A DNA stretch of 64,000 bases. Source: Ophioderma brevispina. Taxonomy: Eukaryota; Echinodermata; Ophiuroidea; Amphilepidida; Ophiodermatidae. Location of the stretch: positions 62,001-126,000 of the forward strand of contig JAMKCH010035822.1 in NCBI GenBank assembly GCA_023653785.1, read 5' to 3'. The notes under the pieces are model-generated. The model was given only the letters and a program-made list of their open reading frames with translations. It was not told the DNA's origin and did not search any database. Each line of letters starts with the position of its first letter. The first letter of the stretch is position 1. A program made the translations under genes and the position numbers. Positions 23,686 through 35,619 of the stretch are shown here, one piece after another.

Positions 23686-24594
23686 AGCATGCGTGCAAAA
23701 AGGAGGCACCTCACGGTAAAAGTAGTGCCTCGGCGGTTTGTGCGATGGTGAGGGCTTAGCCGTCGATAAATATTATGTGACAATGCATGCAACAAAAGGC
23801 AGGCACCTCCGGTAGTGCTCGGGTCTGTTGGTGGTGGTGAGGGCTTAGCCTTCGATATAAAATATTATGTGGCAATGCATGCAAAAGGCAGGCCCCTCAC
23901 GTAGTGCTCGGAGTCTTGTTGGGGTGAGGGCTTGCCTTAGCCTCAATCGAAATATAAATGACAAGGCCATGCAAAAAGCAGGCACCGCACGGTTGTAGTG
24001 CTCGGACGGCGTTTGTTGGAGGATGATGAGGGCTTAGCCTTCAATAAATTATAATGTGACAATGCATGCAAAAGGCAGGGCACCGCACGGTAGTGCTCCG
24101 CGTCTTGTTGGAGGTAATGGGTTAGCCTTCAATAAATATGGGACCCAATGCATGGAAAAAGAAAGGCCTCACGGTAGTGACTCGGCGTCTTCTTGTTGGA
24201 GGTATAGGGCTTAGCTCAATAAATATTAATGTGACAATGCATGCAAAAAGGAAGGCACCTCACGGGTAGTGCTCGGCTTCTTGTCGGCGTGAGGGCTAGG
24301 CATTCAATAAATATAATTGACAATGATGAAAAAGGCAGCACCTACCCGGAAGTGCTCGGCGTCTTGTTGGAGGTGAGGGCTTGGCCTTCATAAATGTAAT
24401 GTGCCAATGCCTGCGAAAAGGCAGGCCACCTCACGGTGTGCTCGGCAGTCTGTGTTGGAGATGGTGAGGGCATTGGCCTTAATAAATAAAAGTGACCAAT
24501 GCAGGCAAAGGCCACAGGCACCTCACGGTAGTTCTCGGCGTTGCGTCTTGTGGAGGTGAGGGGCTTGGCCTTTCACTAAATATAAAATGTGACA
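23686..24594. repeat. ~88-bp LTR tandem repeat, about 10 copies
   Basis: Unit starts are near 23,686, 23,784, 23,876, 23,965, 24,063, 24,150, 24,238, 24,324, 24,409 and 24,501. Each unit has GCATGCAAAAGGCAGGC, CCTCACGGTAGTGCTCGG, TTGGAGGTGAGGGCTT and, in most, AATAAAT before GTGACAAT. The array thus presents many polyadenylation hexamers in the plus orientation. The units differ by small indels and substitutions. Confidence 0.9.
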
Positions 24595-24964
24595 TGAGAC
24601 TCATATGGAGTGGAGTAACAATGGACGATGAACATCAGGTGTCTGCAAATACTGTGTGGCGACGATTTCACGAAGAAGCAATGTTTTGTGTTGGAACCCA
24701 CTGGCGTCTCCTTCTAAATGGGGTGTGGATGAATGATGGTGAAGGCGCACCCATGCTAGGCGGGGCCCGTAGAATGGGGAATTGGCGTTCGGGTCGGGGG
24801 TTTGGTGGACGAATTGGTGATGGGTAAGGTGAATAAGTTAATAAAGGAAAAAGGGAAATTGGCTTAATTGTTGTTTTTATTTTTGTTTTTTTATTTTGGT
24901 ATTTTTCTTTTTTTTGTTTATATACTATGAGTTGTAATGTAAACTCATTATTAAGACTCCATTG

Positions 24965-25210
24965 TGTGGTAATACAAACATATGCGCCCAGGTGTTCATA
25001 TGGCTGTATTTACGATTGCCGGCCAGTGAGAGAGGGTGGAAAACCTAATGCCCCAAAAGTGGAGTTTTGCCCATTGTATTGTTCATTTAGATTATTAAAA
25101 AGTATATGTGTGTAAATCCAAACATATGCAACCCAGGTGTCATATGGTTTATTTTACGATTGCCGGCCAGTGCCTAGAGGGGGTAACCTATGCCCAAAAA
25201 GTGGTTGTTT
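24965..25210. repeat. ~150-bp LTR tandem repeat, 2 copies
   Basis: Counterpart of 11,050-11,430. Two units contain CATATGC-CCAGGTGTCATATGG, ATTGCCGGCCAGTG and CCTA-TGCCC-AAAAGTGG. Confidence 0.8.
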
Positions 25211-25491
25211 GAGTAGGGTATATAAATTAGGTATGCGAAATTAAAGTGTAACTAAGTAAATGTTGTAGAAAAGGACATGTAATCGCAGTCTGCTGTATCC
25301 TTTTATAGGTACTTGACGTTGTGATGTAATCTGCCGACAAGCGAAGGTGGTTTGTAAATATTGAAATTCTTGCAGAAACTGAGTACGGAGTCACGTGCTG
25401 TGTTCTCATTCAGAAGAAGCGCAAGGTTCTGCCCCCTTTGCAACTTATCCGCGAGTCCTCCGGGGCGCTTTCCGCCGTTCCCGGCTTTACA

Positions 25492-26150
25492 TTGATAAAC
25501 ATATTTGTTCTCTAAATGTTCTTTGCCTTGGGATTAATACAATTGAACCCATTTTTTCAAGTATGATCAGAAAAATGGTTGGATGGAATAAAATTAAATC
25601 ACTTTTTGAAAGGTCTTGTTTGTAGAACTGAAAGAACATTCAATGGCCACCCAAAATTAAAACATCACCGAGGTGTTCTATTTTACGTAATAACTTAGAA
25701 CCTCAATTCAATTTGACATAGCGGTTGTAACATTGCGTGTCTAACCCTTTCGAACTTCAGATCGTCATGTGGTGCACACAAAGTAAGTAAATAACGAAAT
25801 TTCTGCCAAACTTGAGTTGTTTATGTATTATGAAAAAGTACAATTACGCACAATTTGGATACAATGCATTTCAACTGACCGTATCAAGTTTACAGCATTT
25901 ATAACAATTTAATTGGTCTAAAAGGTGGTCCAATTTGGTGTCGATAGACTTTGTGCACTCAAAATGCAATTTCTGTTGAGTGCAACAGAAGGTAGTCGTA
26001 AGTGGTAGATAAGACTTGTTACAGTCAACGGAAAAATCATGTTGCAGGTCGCAACCTTTATTTTCTAAGGGATAATCAAAATAGTAAGCTATTAAAAAAT
26101 TATATTTTGATTTGAATTGGCCAAGACCATTCAATGTATGTATAATACTT
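25492..26150. repeat. Right flank of the insertion, continuing the repeat block
   Basis: TTGATAAACATATTTGTTCTC directly after the LTR resembles TTAATAAG-ATTTGTGCTC at 28,462-28,481. Further matches to the segment up to 28,620 resume at 25,985-26,110 (AGTGGTAGATAA, ACAGTCAACGGAAAAATC, GGATAATCAAAATAGT). About 450 bp in between has no partner here. No gene is seen. Confidence 0.6.
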
Positions 26151-26189
26151 TATAAAAGATTGAAAATCCAGCAAATTTGTTGCAACTTA

Positions 26190-27600
26190 TGCGTTATGGA
26201 TAATGGACATTGCCGATGACAATAAGTATACCTAACATTATTTCATCTAAAAGATAAAATACTCGGGTCAACTAAGCTATGTGTGAATGAATCAATCCTT
26301 TGATATTGTGTAAAAACAATGATAGCAAGACCCAAAAGTGCTAAAAGTGTTGCATGGTCTTATTTCGTTTTTCGAATTGCTTCAACGGTTCATCAGTGAT
26401 TTGAACTCCGGATCTACTGCATTTCTGAGTTGTGAATGATTCACCATGTCTTCCTGAATTAATAACCTGATGCGCTTTCGCTTCCAACGCCCGTAAAGCA
26501 CATGCTATAGAATGCAAATACATGGATTGCACGCACAACAGAAGCAATTATTCACGCCTCTGTGAAAATTGACAGTTACAGTAGCATCTTGTTTGAACTT
26601 CGCAGAGTTGCAGCGATGACCCGTGTTGGGGTGGTGAGGGGGGGGGGGGGGTTTGCACGCCCTTGCCATCAAAACCGTGTAGTTCCAATACATACAGTAT
26701 ATAATTAATGTACTTTTAGTTTCATAAAATTTTGTGAAATATTAACTTTCCCAATGGTGTTCCCAATCTATCCTGGCTATGAACCCGCTCCAGCGGATAT
26801 GACAACGTGCATTGGTTTGTGTTCTATAACTGAAAGGATAGAGTACAACTTTCTTTTCCTCATATTTGAAAGCCAATTCACCGATAGAGAATATTGATTT
26901 TGATAAAATGACAAACAGTGGAACAAACCACTATTATTTGTTTGTGTGTTTATTTTTACATTTCACTCACGTAACTCTCGAACAATCTTTGTATTCACCA
27001 ATCGACTGAAATATTAATCTGTCCTCCTACTCAGATTTAAATGAGACTTAATTTACCATTAAAGTAGGAAGTATTTGTAAGGAAAGTTTGATCTTCCCGT
27101 GCTATATGTATTTTGTTATTTCCCACTTTGAGATGCATATCCTATCCTACATAATGTGTATTACTACAGGGTGTATTAGCATAAAATGTACTTCATATAA
27201 CATGAGAAAATACGATTGAGTACAGATCCTAAAGATCAGCGCCTTTACTACCTGAGAGGTTTTGTCCAGAAGTTATGAGAGATTTTTAAAAAAGTATGTC
27301 AAATGTCACTTGCCTCACTCTTCAGGAATTTCGAATAGCAAACCGATTTACCCAAGATAACATTACAACTCAACTATGTTGTATTGATTGTTTGTAGTAA
27401 AGTATAGTCAGATTGTTATTCATGCCACTTCGTTAAACGTTTTTGACGATTCCATTTATTCTTTGAGGCTGTATGCTCTACACAGGAAAATCAATACAAC
27501 CTTTACCAGGCGTGAATAAAGGACATTTTTTTTGCATATGACCTCACCTTGTATTTAAGGATTCCTCGAATTACAGTGTAAAAGCAATAGCCGACTGCAT
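26190..27600. repeat. Segmental repeat block 2, second copy
   Basis: Partner of 4,395-5,250, with the same landmarks in the same orientation. About 700 bp (26,340-27,280) differs from the first copy and includes a 14-base G run at 26,638-26,651. No coding sequence is recognised. Confidence 0.65.
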
Positions 27601-27619
27601 GAAAACTGTTAATTTCACA

Positions 27620-28467
27620 AATCACCGCATCCTCTGCTATACCTCAAGAATAAACCAAAATGGAATTAACGAAATGGTGTCAAACCTTTTAGCCGTTTTC
27701 TTCTGGTTTAGCCAGCTGCAGCCTTTTGTGCTCAATTATTGCAAGCAAAATGGTATACTTTGGACCAATGCAGTCAATGCAATACTTGTGAAACGTTTAT
27801 GGGATTTTTTTTTTTAAATATGTTTGAACAATTGATTTCATGTTTAGAGTCCGCTTCTATTAAACTTATGGCGGGCATGTAAGGCGCTGTTCCGGATTTG
27901 TAATCTTTTGAATTTCTAGAACTTCACGGACGTCCGCCATTCTACAAAAAGGCACCGTCCTTTTTATTGTGTGACCTCATCATATTTTGAAGGTGTGATT
28001 TGATTGGCTCAAATTTTCCTCATTAGATGGAGTTGTATCTTTGCTGTATGACATAGTTTGGTGCTTTTGTCACAATGGCGTTCGTACAGAAGTGGTAAAT
28101 ATTTTAATATATTTGGTCAAATAATTTTAATTTAGTATTTTTTGAAGCACACTGTAAAATGTTTGAGAGCAAAATTTCATGTCGTCTGTCAAAACCATGA
28201 AAGTTACTTATGCTCAAAATGACTATAACCCCTCAAATATTAAGAAATGTTTTGTAATGATCGCATCGCATCAAGTTTATGTATTGTTGGAGAATGTATG
28301 TGGATGTTTTTCCACAGTAATGGTTCTGTAGAAATTCATTTTCCCCTCTTTTGAAGAATGTGGAACATTGTTATAATAGTAGATATATAGCTAAAACTTT
28401 CACATTGGTGGAGAGATTAAAAAGTGAAAAACAAGGATAATTTAAAAATTAAATTTTTTATTTTAAT
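27620..28467. repeat. Segmental repeat block 3, second copy with unoccupied insertion site
   Basis: Partner of 6,660-7,457. Its right end reads TTTTTTATTTTAATAAG; the TTAAT at 28,463-28,467 corresponds to the target site of the 18-kb retrotransposon in the other copy. Confidence 0.75.
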
Positions 28468-28639
28468 AAGATTTGTGCTCAACTTATTGCAATGAGTCGT
28501 TAGTGGTAGATAAACTTTACAGTCAACGGAAAAATCCCGTTTGCAGTTACATCAACAACACCTTTTCTTTTTCTAATTACTTAAGTGGATTATCAAAATA
28601 GTCATATAAAAATACCTTTTTCATCTTGTGTTCGTTCGT

Positions 28640-30420
28640 TCGTTTCGGCGTGCAATCCAAAAATCAAGTGGAAGATCCGTCTTTAATTAACCCATTTTGA
28701 TAGTTTCATCATCCAGGTGATCAGGCCTGGGATTCCTCTTGGGACGTGTATACCTCACAATCATCTATGATGTTGGCTAATGGTTTGCTCTCCCCAATCG
28801 CAGTTTGGTGAATGTTCTACTCCGATCTTGTGAAGGAAGTTCTTTGTATACGACCAACGCATTTTCTGAGTCTGTGAGGTTGACCCATGCTTTCCTATCA
28901 GGTCACATCCTTTGGGCTTGCTAGATGGGGTGTCCACAAACTGCTTTAGGTTCAAAGTGAGGAATGACCATGCCCATACCATCTGTCATTGATCCAGGAT
29001 GATCGATAGGATACTGTGACTGCATTGTCATGGCTTGGGTAGCAAAGTGACTCCGTGGAACTCTCTGACCCTCAAAGGGTGTTAGTGTGGGGATTTAGGC
29101 TACAAGGTTCACCATTTCTTGGCGGAGCTTGATCTTCTGAGTTCCTCTAAGGTTTGCAGGAGCTATGCCAGACATAATGGAAGATATTCTACATGCGTTT
29201 CCAACAGGCAACCACTAACTGTCTCTATCATTGCATCATTCAGAACGCACTCAATCTGTGTGACTGTACACTGTGACTCCATAATGGTGCGGCATATTCA
29301 GCAGTGGCGTAGTCCAAGTCACATTGATATGTAAGTGTCAAAATGCACCCCCCATCCATTTCCTCGAGCCTTCAACTGAGGTTGACACGATACTGCGTCT
29401 TGGCAGCGAGTGCCTTTGGTTTTGGTGTGTTGATTGAAGTAAGGCTGCGGTCCCTATGTGACGCCAAGTACTTCGGTGTTGGGTATGGCCAGTTTTTCCC
29501 TTCGAGTAATGTTAAGTTCTCTTTTTGCGCATCGATTTGCCAGGTGGCAAACAGAGCTGACGGTCTTGGGTGTGCGTTTCAAGTGCCCTCGGTGGAAGCA
29601 TTGGCTTACAGTGATAGGTCTTTCTGCAACACTGTTTCTAAGGACTCAAAGAAATCAGCAGCTTTCAGTGCCGTGTAGTTGCGTAGGAGCTGTACTGCGA
29701 ACCAATCTCCCTTGGCATATTAGACGCTAGATGTTGAAAAGACTTGGGTGCCAGGACAGAACCATGTGGGACATACAACATTCCGAAGTTTGCGCTTTTA
29801 TGCGTTGCCATTTGATGTCTCCAGGGACGAAAAGATCGTCTTGGATGAGCACCATAATGAACTTGACAAGCTTGACATCAGGGACGATTTGCGTAGCTTG
29901 AGGTAAGAGACCTCGATGCCAGAATGTTCTCGTACGCAGCAGTTAGGTATATGAAGACTGCCTCCAAACTTCTGCTTCTTCTGGGCTGTCTCGATGTCAT
30001 TGTCATTAACTAGTCTTGTTATCTGATCAGTTGTTGATTACCTCTTCGAAATCCAGCTGGGTGCGGGGTAAATTTTGCCTCGACGTTTATTCATTGATCC
30101 TGCCGAGTATCAGTCGCAAGAAGCTTATAGATGTCGAGATAGTAGAGAGATGGGTCTGTAACTCTTGGCTCACTTGCTGGTTTCTTAGGCTTTCGTTGCA
30201 CTACCTTTGAAGTCTCATTGGAGGGAATTAGTTGACGTCCCCTGCAGTATTAAAGGAAGTTGAGCCATCGCACAGCTTCGAGTGCCATATTCTTCAAGAA
30301 TTCTGTATGGATGTTGTCATTGCCAGGCGCTTTCCCATTCTTGCGAACTTTAATTGATTCGGTGATCTCATCGTCGGTGAATGGTTGGGACATGGGGACT
30401 TGACGGGGACGAGGTTTGTA
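28640..30420 (-). pseudogene. LINE (non-LTR) retrotransposon polymerase remnant
   Basis: The minus strand, read from 30,420 down, gives the reverse-transcriptase fingers motif 'RKNGKAPGNDNIHTEFLKN' (about 30,280-30,345), then an 'AGFRRGN' remnant. The late polymerase words 'KRELNIT' and 'EVLGVT' lie at about 29,450-29,570, and 'IAPANLR' at about 29,140-29,165. Near 28,780-28,810 comes a C-terminal 'CDWG..QTISH', the Cys/His tail of several LINE clades. Stops and frameshifts are frequent and the 5' endonuclease half is missing. Jockey/RTE-like clades are the best match by eye. Confidence 0.75.
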
Positions 30421-30944
30421 GAATAATTGTTAATTCTAAAACTCACTACTAAATGAACACAAAAATGCTTCTGCTGTAAAATCAGGAACGGGGGAAAATG
30501 TAGATACGACTTGTGCGAACGAGATGTGAATATTGTTCAATTTTATACACCAGCTATTGCTCCCATTTCAGTCTAAGTACTGCATGTGCACTATTTCAGA
30601 TATAGACGCAGTTCATAATTATAATAGGGTCATACCTTACAACCGACGTTAACATTCCCCTAGACCATCTTTAGGATATTTCTCAGAACATTACAGTAGA
30701 AAATTTATATCTTTACCAATAGAGATCAACATTGAACAAAAAGTAATCAAGAAAGTAGTTTACAAAAATCTGTTTAATTAATTTGAAAATGAAATTTTAA
30801 CACAATGTTACATTTTAGGTACCTTTACTGTGAAAACACCCATATACATCCGTGCTTAGAGTCACAATATAAAAAGTAGTATTTTGTGTAGTCAGTGTTT
30901 TATTACGTGAACTGAGCACAGATAACCTAATTGTTGTAATATAT
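30421..30944. other. Gene-free stretch
   Basis: AT-rich sequence between the LINE and repeat block 1. Nothing is recognised. Confidence 0.45.
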
Positions 30945-33048
30945 GTTCTTGTGAAAGGTATGAATGTCATAAAGCGCTTGTTTACAATTTGTGATAATTA
31001 AAACATAATTTATAATTAATGGTACATGTGTTGTATTCAATGCATACAATAAAAGGACTGACCGAGCGAACGAATTAGTTTGAGAGAGAGAGAGAGACAT
31101 TTTACATCAAGACAATTGTCAAATAAGTAGGAGTGATTTCAGTAATGGTTCACTTCATGATGTGTCAATATTTTTCTGATTTTTCTATTTCGAACTGGTC
31201 CTGTAAGTATTGGTGAATGAGAAAATACATCCTGGATTTTTTGTTGTGCTTATTAGCCTTATTTAATGCATTTATTACACTGTGTGCTCATTGTCAGCAT
31301 TTAGCTGCATGGCCGTGTGTATTCCGCCCACCTTACTCAACGCTCTTCAAACTAATTACCTGTTTAGCGTGTTCACAATCTCGGTATTATTTTAAAGATG
31401 CAAAGGCCGGTTTTAAAATGAATGCAAACTGAAAGGTTTATCACAATCATTACACTTTATTTCACTAGCAGCTCCTAATACATGTCAGTTTAATAGAAAT
31501 GTTAGTACTGAATAAAAAAAAAATCTTTCATTTCCGTCAATAACTATAAGTATCACACCGACCTAGTTCGAAGGTCCGAACACAAGATACTTCTGTCTCT
31601 AAAATATTATTTTTCATTTATAGAGACACGGTCTGGCACTGCAACGGTAAAATGAAATCCATGAGCACTTTTGCAAATTATCTGTCGGGTGTCTAGAAAA
31701 GCTTAGTAGAATACGGACATCTGGTCAATCCCGTAATTCAAGGTAAATTCAATGTGGCGGTTGTTTAACTTAATATCATTATGCGAATTAAAATGTGGGT
31801 ACGCAGCAACCATTAACATTGTTAACGGCTTGTAGTAAAAGGAAATTTAATACATTCACGTAGAGCTGTCACTGTGTTTTCTGTTTTTGTTTTTGTCTAT
31901 TACATACTTTGCGATGGAAAACCACCCTTGAATTAGCCGTAAGCCATAGCCTTGAGTAACGGATTTAAAACTGAATAACCGACAAGAACCCTTATACTGT
32001 ACTTTACTTCGAAAAAAATATAATATAAGAATATCTGATTTGAGAACAGATCAGACGAAGGAGAAATGGTGAACTCAAGCTGTATTACGTTGCATTGTGA
32101 CATCGTTGTCTTTTGGGACGGTGTTGTCCCCAACGCTTTTTTTCTGCAATGAATCAAGTTCTTATACGTCCCTTCGGACCACTATCTTACACAAACAAGT
32201 GTATCAGATGAGGTTGGGAAGTCACATCTAACACTTTAAAATTTAAAACAATAACATGAAATCTCACAACATCGATGTGTTTTTTCAGACACCACCATGA
32301 CGGTAGACAATTTTCTAGACTTTTTTTCAGGTTGTGCACATTTGTCTAGCGTCATAAAATATGTCTGTAAAATAATTTAAAGATTGTTTTAGGTATTAAA
32401 GTGTTTACTGTGCTTTGTCTATTTCTCTCTCTCTCTCTCCCCCTCTCTCTCTACAACATATATCCCATAACCCATTTGCCATAACACTTAAGTGCCACAA
32501 CATTTGATTTTGTTTTTGCGATTTCTCGGTTATGCAATGAAATTTGTCAAGGAGTTTTTTGCTATTTGTCTGATTTATGAACATGCTTCTCCTTAAATAA
32601 ACAAATAAATAAATAATCAATCAATCCACCCACGTCTTCATTGAAATAATTACTATAAATCGGATACCCTTTTATATGCTGATAGCATCAATTTTAATTT
32701 TGTCATGACCGTGGTCTTAACTGTGTAAGTCTATTGGAAAGACCAAGGTGAATTTTGAGCTTTCTGAGAAAAATACAAAATAAATTTGGCTATATTGTGC
32801 TATAATTATTTGAATTGGTTTGTCTAGAGTAGATATAATATTTTTTTGGTTCAAAATCTTATATTGGATGAAAATGAGGATGAAAATATGCGAACCACTT
32901 AATTTCGGAGAGTGACAATTTCAATTAACCATAGGTCAAAGGTCAAAGTTCGGATTTTCATTTTATTATCGGTATGTGGTTCTTACATGACCCCAATTTA
33001 CTTGTGTTAATTTCATGATCAAACTTCCAAAGGAAAGTGGTTATCTGG
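30945..33048. repeat. Segmental repeat block 1, second copy
   Basis: Partner of 790-1,147 plus 2,636-4,020, without the 1.48-kb composite insertion seen in the first copy. It includes a GA microsatellite (31,081-31,098) and a CT microsatellite (32,422-32,454). No gene is recognised. Confidence 0.8.
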
Positions 33049-33619
33049 GTTGGGTGTCTAGGCCTCCCGGGCACTAACGCAGGTTTTTTTTTAGCTTGGG
33101 TACTTAGGTGTTAACTGCACTTTTTACACTTTTCAAAAATCGTGAAGCAGACCCTTGCCTTGTTTTAGGGGGAAATCGCCCCTAGATCAACAAGAAAAAT
33201 AACGCTACCTCCTTTTTTGCGGCGATTGCAAGGTTGGTAGTCATTTTTTTCCCTAAAAGGACGTTAGGGATATGGGCCTTGGGTTAGTGGTTCTTCTTGT
33301 CACATCTAGTGATTATATGAATTGGTTTGTGCTCCCAGGTTTGTGGCAAAAAGGAGGGTAAGTGAACCCCTGGGTGACATTTGGCCCCAATCTGTGAAAA
33401 CCCTGTGTGACATTTGGGTCAGGGGTTATTCTGATGAAGTCTGGTTATGATCACGGTAGCATTTTGAGGTTTTAGAGAGACCGCCACATTTGTCCCTTGA
33501 ATGAATTTGGATTCAAATCTGTGAACACCCCATATGGCCAGGCCTCTGGCAATCACTGTGACCGAATGGCATCAATAGCACATGTGGGAGAGGGAAAAAA
33601 AGGGGGGGGGTTAGAGAGT

Positions 33620-33840
33620 GTCCGGGGGGCACTCCCATTATGGAAGTGACGCGTATGAAATGCTGTTAAGACCCCCTTTTCCCGCTTCGTTTCCACCAAG
33701 ACCCCATATTTTTTTGTTGAAAATTTCACCTAAAGACCCCATATTTTGTGAAAAAGTTGCCACTGTCACCAAAAGACCCCTATTTTGGGGAAATTTTTAA
33801 AATTTCCACCAAAAGACTTCAATGTTTTAGAAAATGTTCC
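33620..33840. repeat. Short tandem repeat with AAAGACCCC words
   Basis: CACCAAAAGACCCC-TATTTT and close variants recur four to five times with a 40-50 bp period, separated by GAAAATTT-type spacers. The preceding CCGGGGGGCACTCCCATTATG looks like the edge of a dispersed repeat. No coding content. Confidence 0.7.
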
Positions 33841-34074
33841 AAAAAACTCGAAAATGTTCAAATTTGTCACTCAGAAAACTCCCTGTTTGAGCCAATTTAG
33901 CTGTCTCTCACCCAAAGATCCCTAGAGTATGAACTCTATTGAGCCTACGTACACCCTATATGAAACTTGGGTCAGGGGTTCTTGTGACTAATTCTCTTTG
34001 CAATGGGACCAATCGTTTGGCAGAAGCCGAAAAGCAAGAAGGAGAAGGAGAAGCAAACTAAATAGCACAAACGG

Positions 34075-34200
34075 GAAACTATGCCCCGTTTCACGGGCAT
34101 AGTAAAACAGCCAAGCAGAAAACTATGCCGCGTTTTACGAGCATAGTAAAACAACACAAGCAGAAGACAATGATTCGTTTTATGGTCATAGTAATTTCGC
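34075..34200. repeat. ~53-bp tandem repeat of small palindromes, 3 copies
   Basis: Each unit contains CTATGCC-CGTTT and its near-complement GGGCATAGTAAAACA, followed by AAGCAGAA, so every unit could fold into a hairpin. Similar CTATGCCC words recur at 50,128-50,170 and 51,048-51,085. Confidence 0.7.
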
Positions 34201-35619
34201 TTGAATCGGTTTTTTTATATAAAGTTTTTTGTGTCAATTAAAGGCACTATATATAACGCCTGAGGATTATATTGCCTTATAATAACGGTCACTGTAAGAT
34301 GTCGAGATTCCCCCCCTCTCCCCTGTCCAGTCCAGGCCAGATTGATTCGAGGATGATGGGAAGGGGAGGATTCCAAGATGGAGGGTAGATCGTTTGGGTT
34401 TCGTCGTCGAGGAGCAAATGATTGAGTTGATTGTTAATGTTATGATCATTCTATGGTAATAAAACCCTTTTAATAATGACCCTACTCTCTTATTCACATA
34501 GAAATTCATTCATATGTGACAATACGTTTAGTTTTCGAAACTAAATACACATTATATAACGTATGTATAGCTTTATTACATTATATTCTCCAGAGACGAA
34601 GAGAATCGAATGTGATTCAACCTGCGATAAATATACCTACTGTGTGCTAAAAAAGTACTTCTGAAAAAAAAAATATTTAAAATATTCCGTGTCAATTTTT
34701 TCGCTCAAACTTAACTTTATGAAGGTGTAATTAGTCCTCTATAAAAAGCCGTTTGCCATTAGATTTCCCTTAGGTAAAACACTCAATTAATGAAAGGGTG
34801 TAACATTTTAGAGTTGTGCCACTTCACCTGGATATGTTAACTCTTGATAAGTAGGGAAAATGTATTGAAAAGGCATAGGATTTTGTACATAACTTTCGAA
34901 GAAGTATGAACAGATTAATTATTAAATGTCTGTCTTACTTCAGGTAGTAGTATTGATTGTAAAAAAAAAAAAACCTGATAATTCATGCAGTTAATCGTTT
35001 CACATTGAGCATTGCTTCAGGATGGCTGATCTCAGCCTCGTAACCATCAACATCCATAATTCACCACTGAGAGCATGGTAAAAAGGTACCCAAAGTGTTT
35101 GTCTTGTCAAGGATGAAAAAGTAGAAGTTTGTACTCCTACAAGTATGTCAGGGATATTTATTAGACAAAAATCGTCAAATGTCAGAGATCATCACAAAAG
35201 TTTAACTTTTTATATGCCCCGATTTCTTCCTTTGTTTTACACAAAATGGGCTCAACGTTTTTCATCTTTCCTCAAGACTGTATGAAAACTTTTTTGCCTC
35301 GTTTTACACTGTCTGTAGGGGTCAATATTGACCATTAATGGCATTGACCTTGTTTGTCTTTATCCTCGATAAGCAAAAATACAAAAGAGAATGCATCCGT
35401 TTTCCCTAGACTTTGAAGCAGGTTAACGTATTTGTTCCTAAACATTACATCGAAAACCAAATGTCCAAGCTATGTTTTTGAATCCAACTTCAATTTCAAT
35501 GCGTTGGTGCTCACTCATTTGTGGCCATAAAATGTCCATCAAGTTTGAAAAAATCCGTATACATAATACTTTGCGTCAGCCATATAAAACAGAGTAGACC
35601 TACATAATAATAAAATACG
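34201..35619. other. Gene-free stretch
   Basis: About 1.4 kb of AT-rich sequence with no recognised gene. A 12-base A run is near 34,961. Short open frames have no family features. Confidence 0.45.

Larger units (their letters stand above)
7463..25491 (+). mobile_element. Ty3/gypsy-type LTR retrotransposon, ~18 kb
   Basis: This is a complete-looking but frame-broken retrotransposon on the plus strand. It has a 5' LTR (7,463-11,692), a primer-binding site, gag (capsid and zinc knuckles), protease, reverse transcriptase, RNase H, integrase with a GPY/F-like tail, a polypurine tract and a 3' LTR (21,266-25,491). The order protease-RT-RNase H-integrase identifies a Metaviridae (Ty3/gypsy) element rather than Ty1/copia. 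LTRs of about 4.2 kb are exceptionally long for an animal element. Every coding domain contains frameshifts or stops, so the copy is inactive as read. Whether the breaks are decay or sequencing error cannot be decided here. Confidence 0.9.
21266..25491 (+). repeat. 3' long terminal repeat
   Basis: About 4,225 bp starting TGAAACGGG and ending TTTACA, the same limits as the 5' LTR. It lacks the 9,566-10,300 segment but has about ten copies of the 88-bp repeat, so the two LTRs have nearly equal length by coincidence. A TATA-like CCTTTTATAGG at 25,299-25,309 matches the one in the 5' LTR. Confidence 0.88.

Noticed and set aside
34075..34200. Spaced hairpin repeats considered as a CRISPR-like array
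   Set aside because: Three imperfect units with near-identical spacers in a eukaryotic transposon-rich region, and no cas genes; an ordinary tandem repeat.
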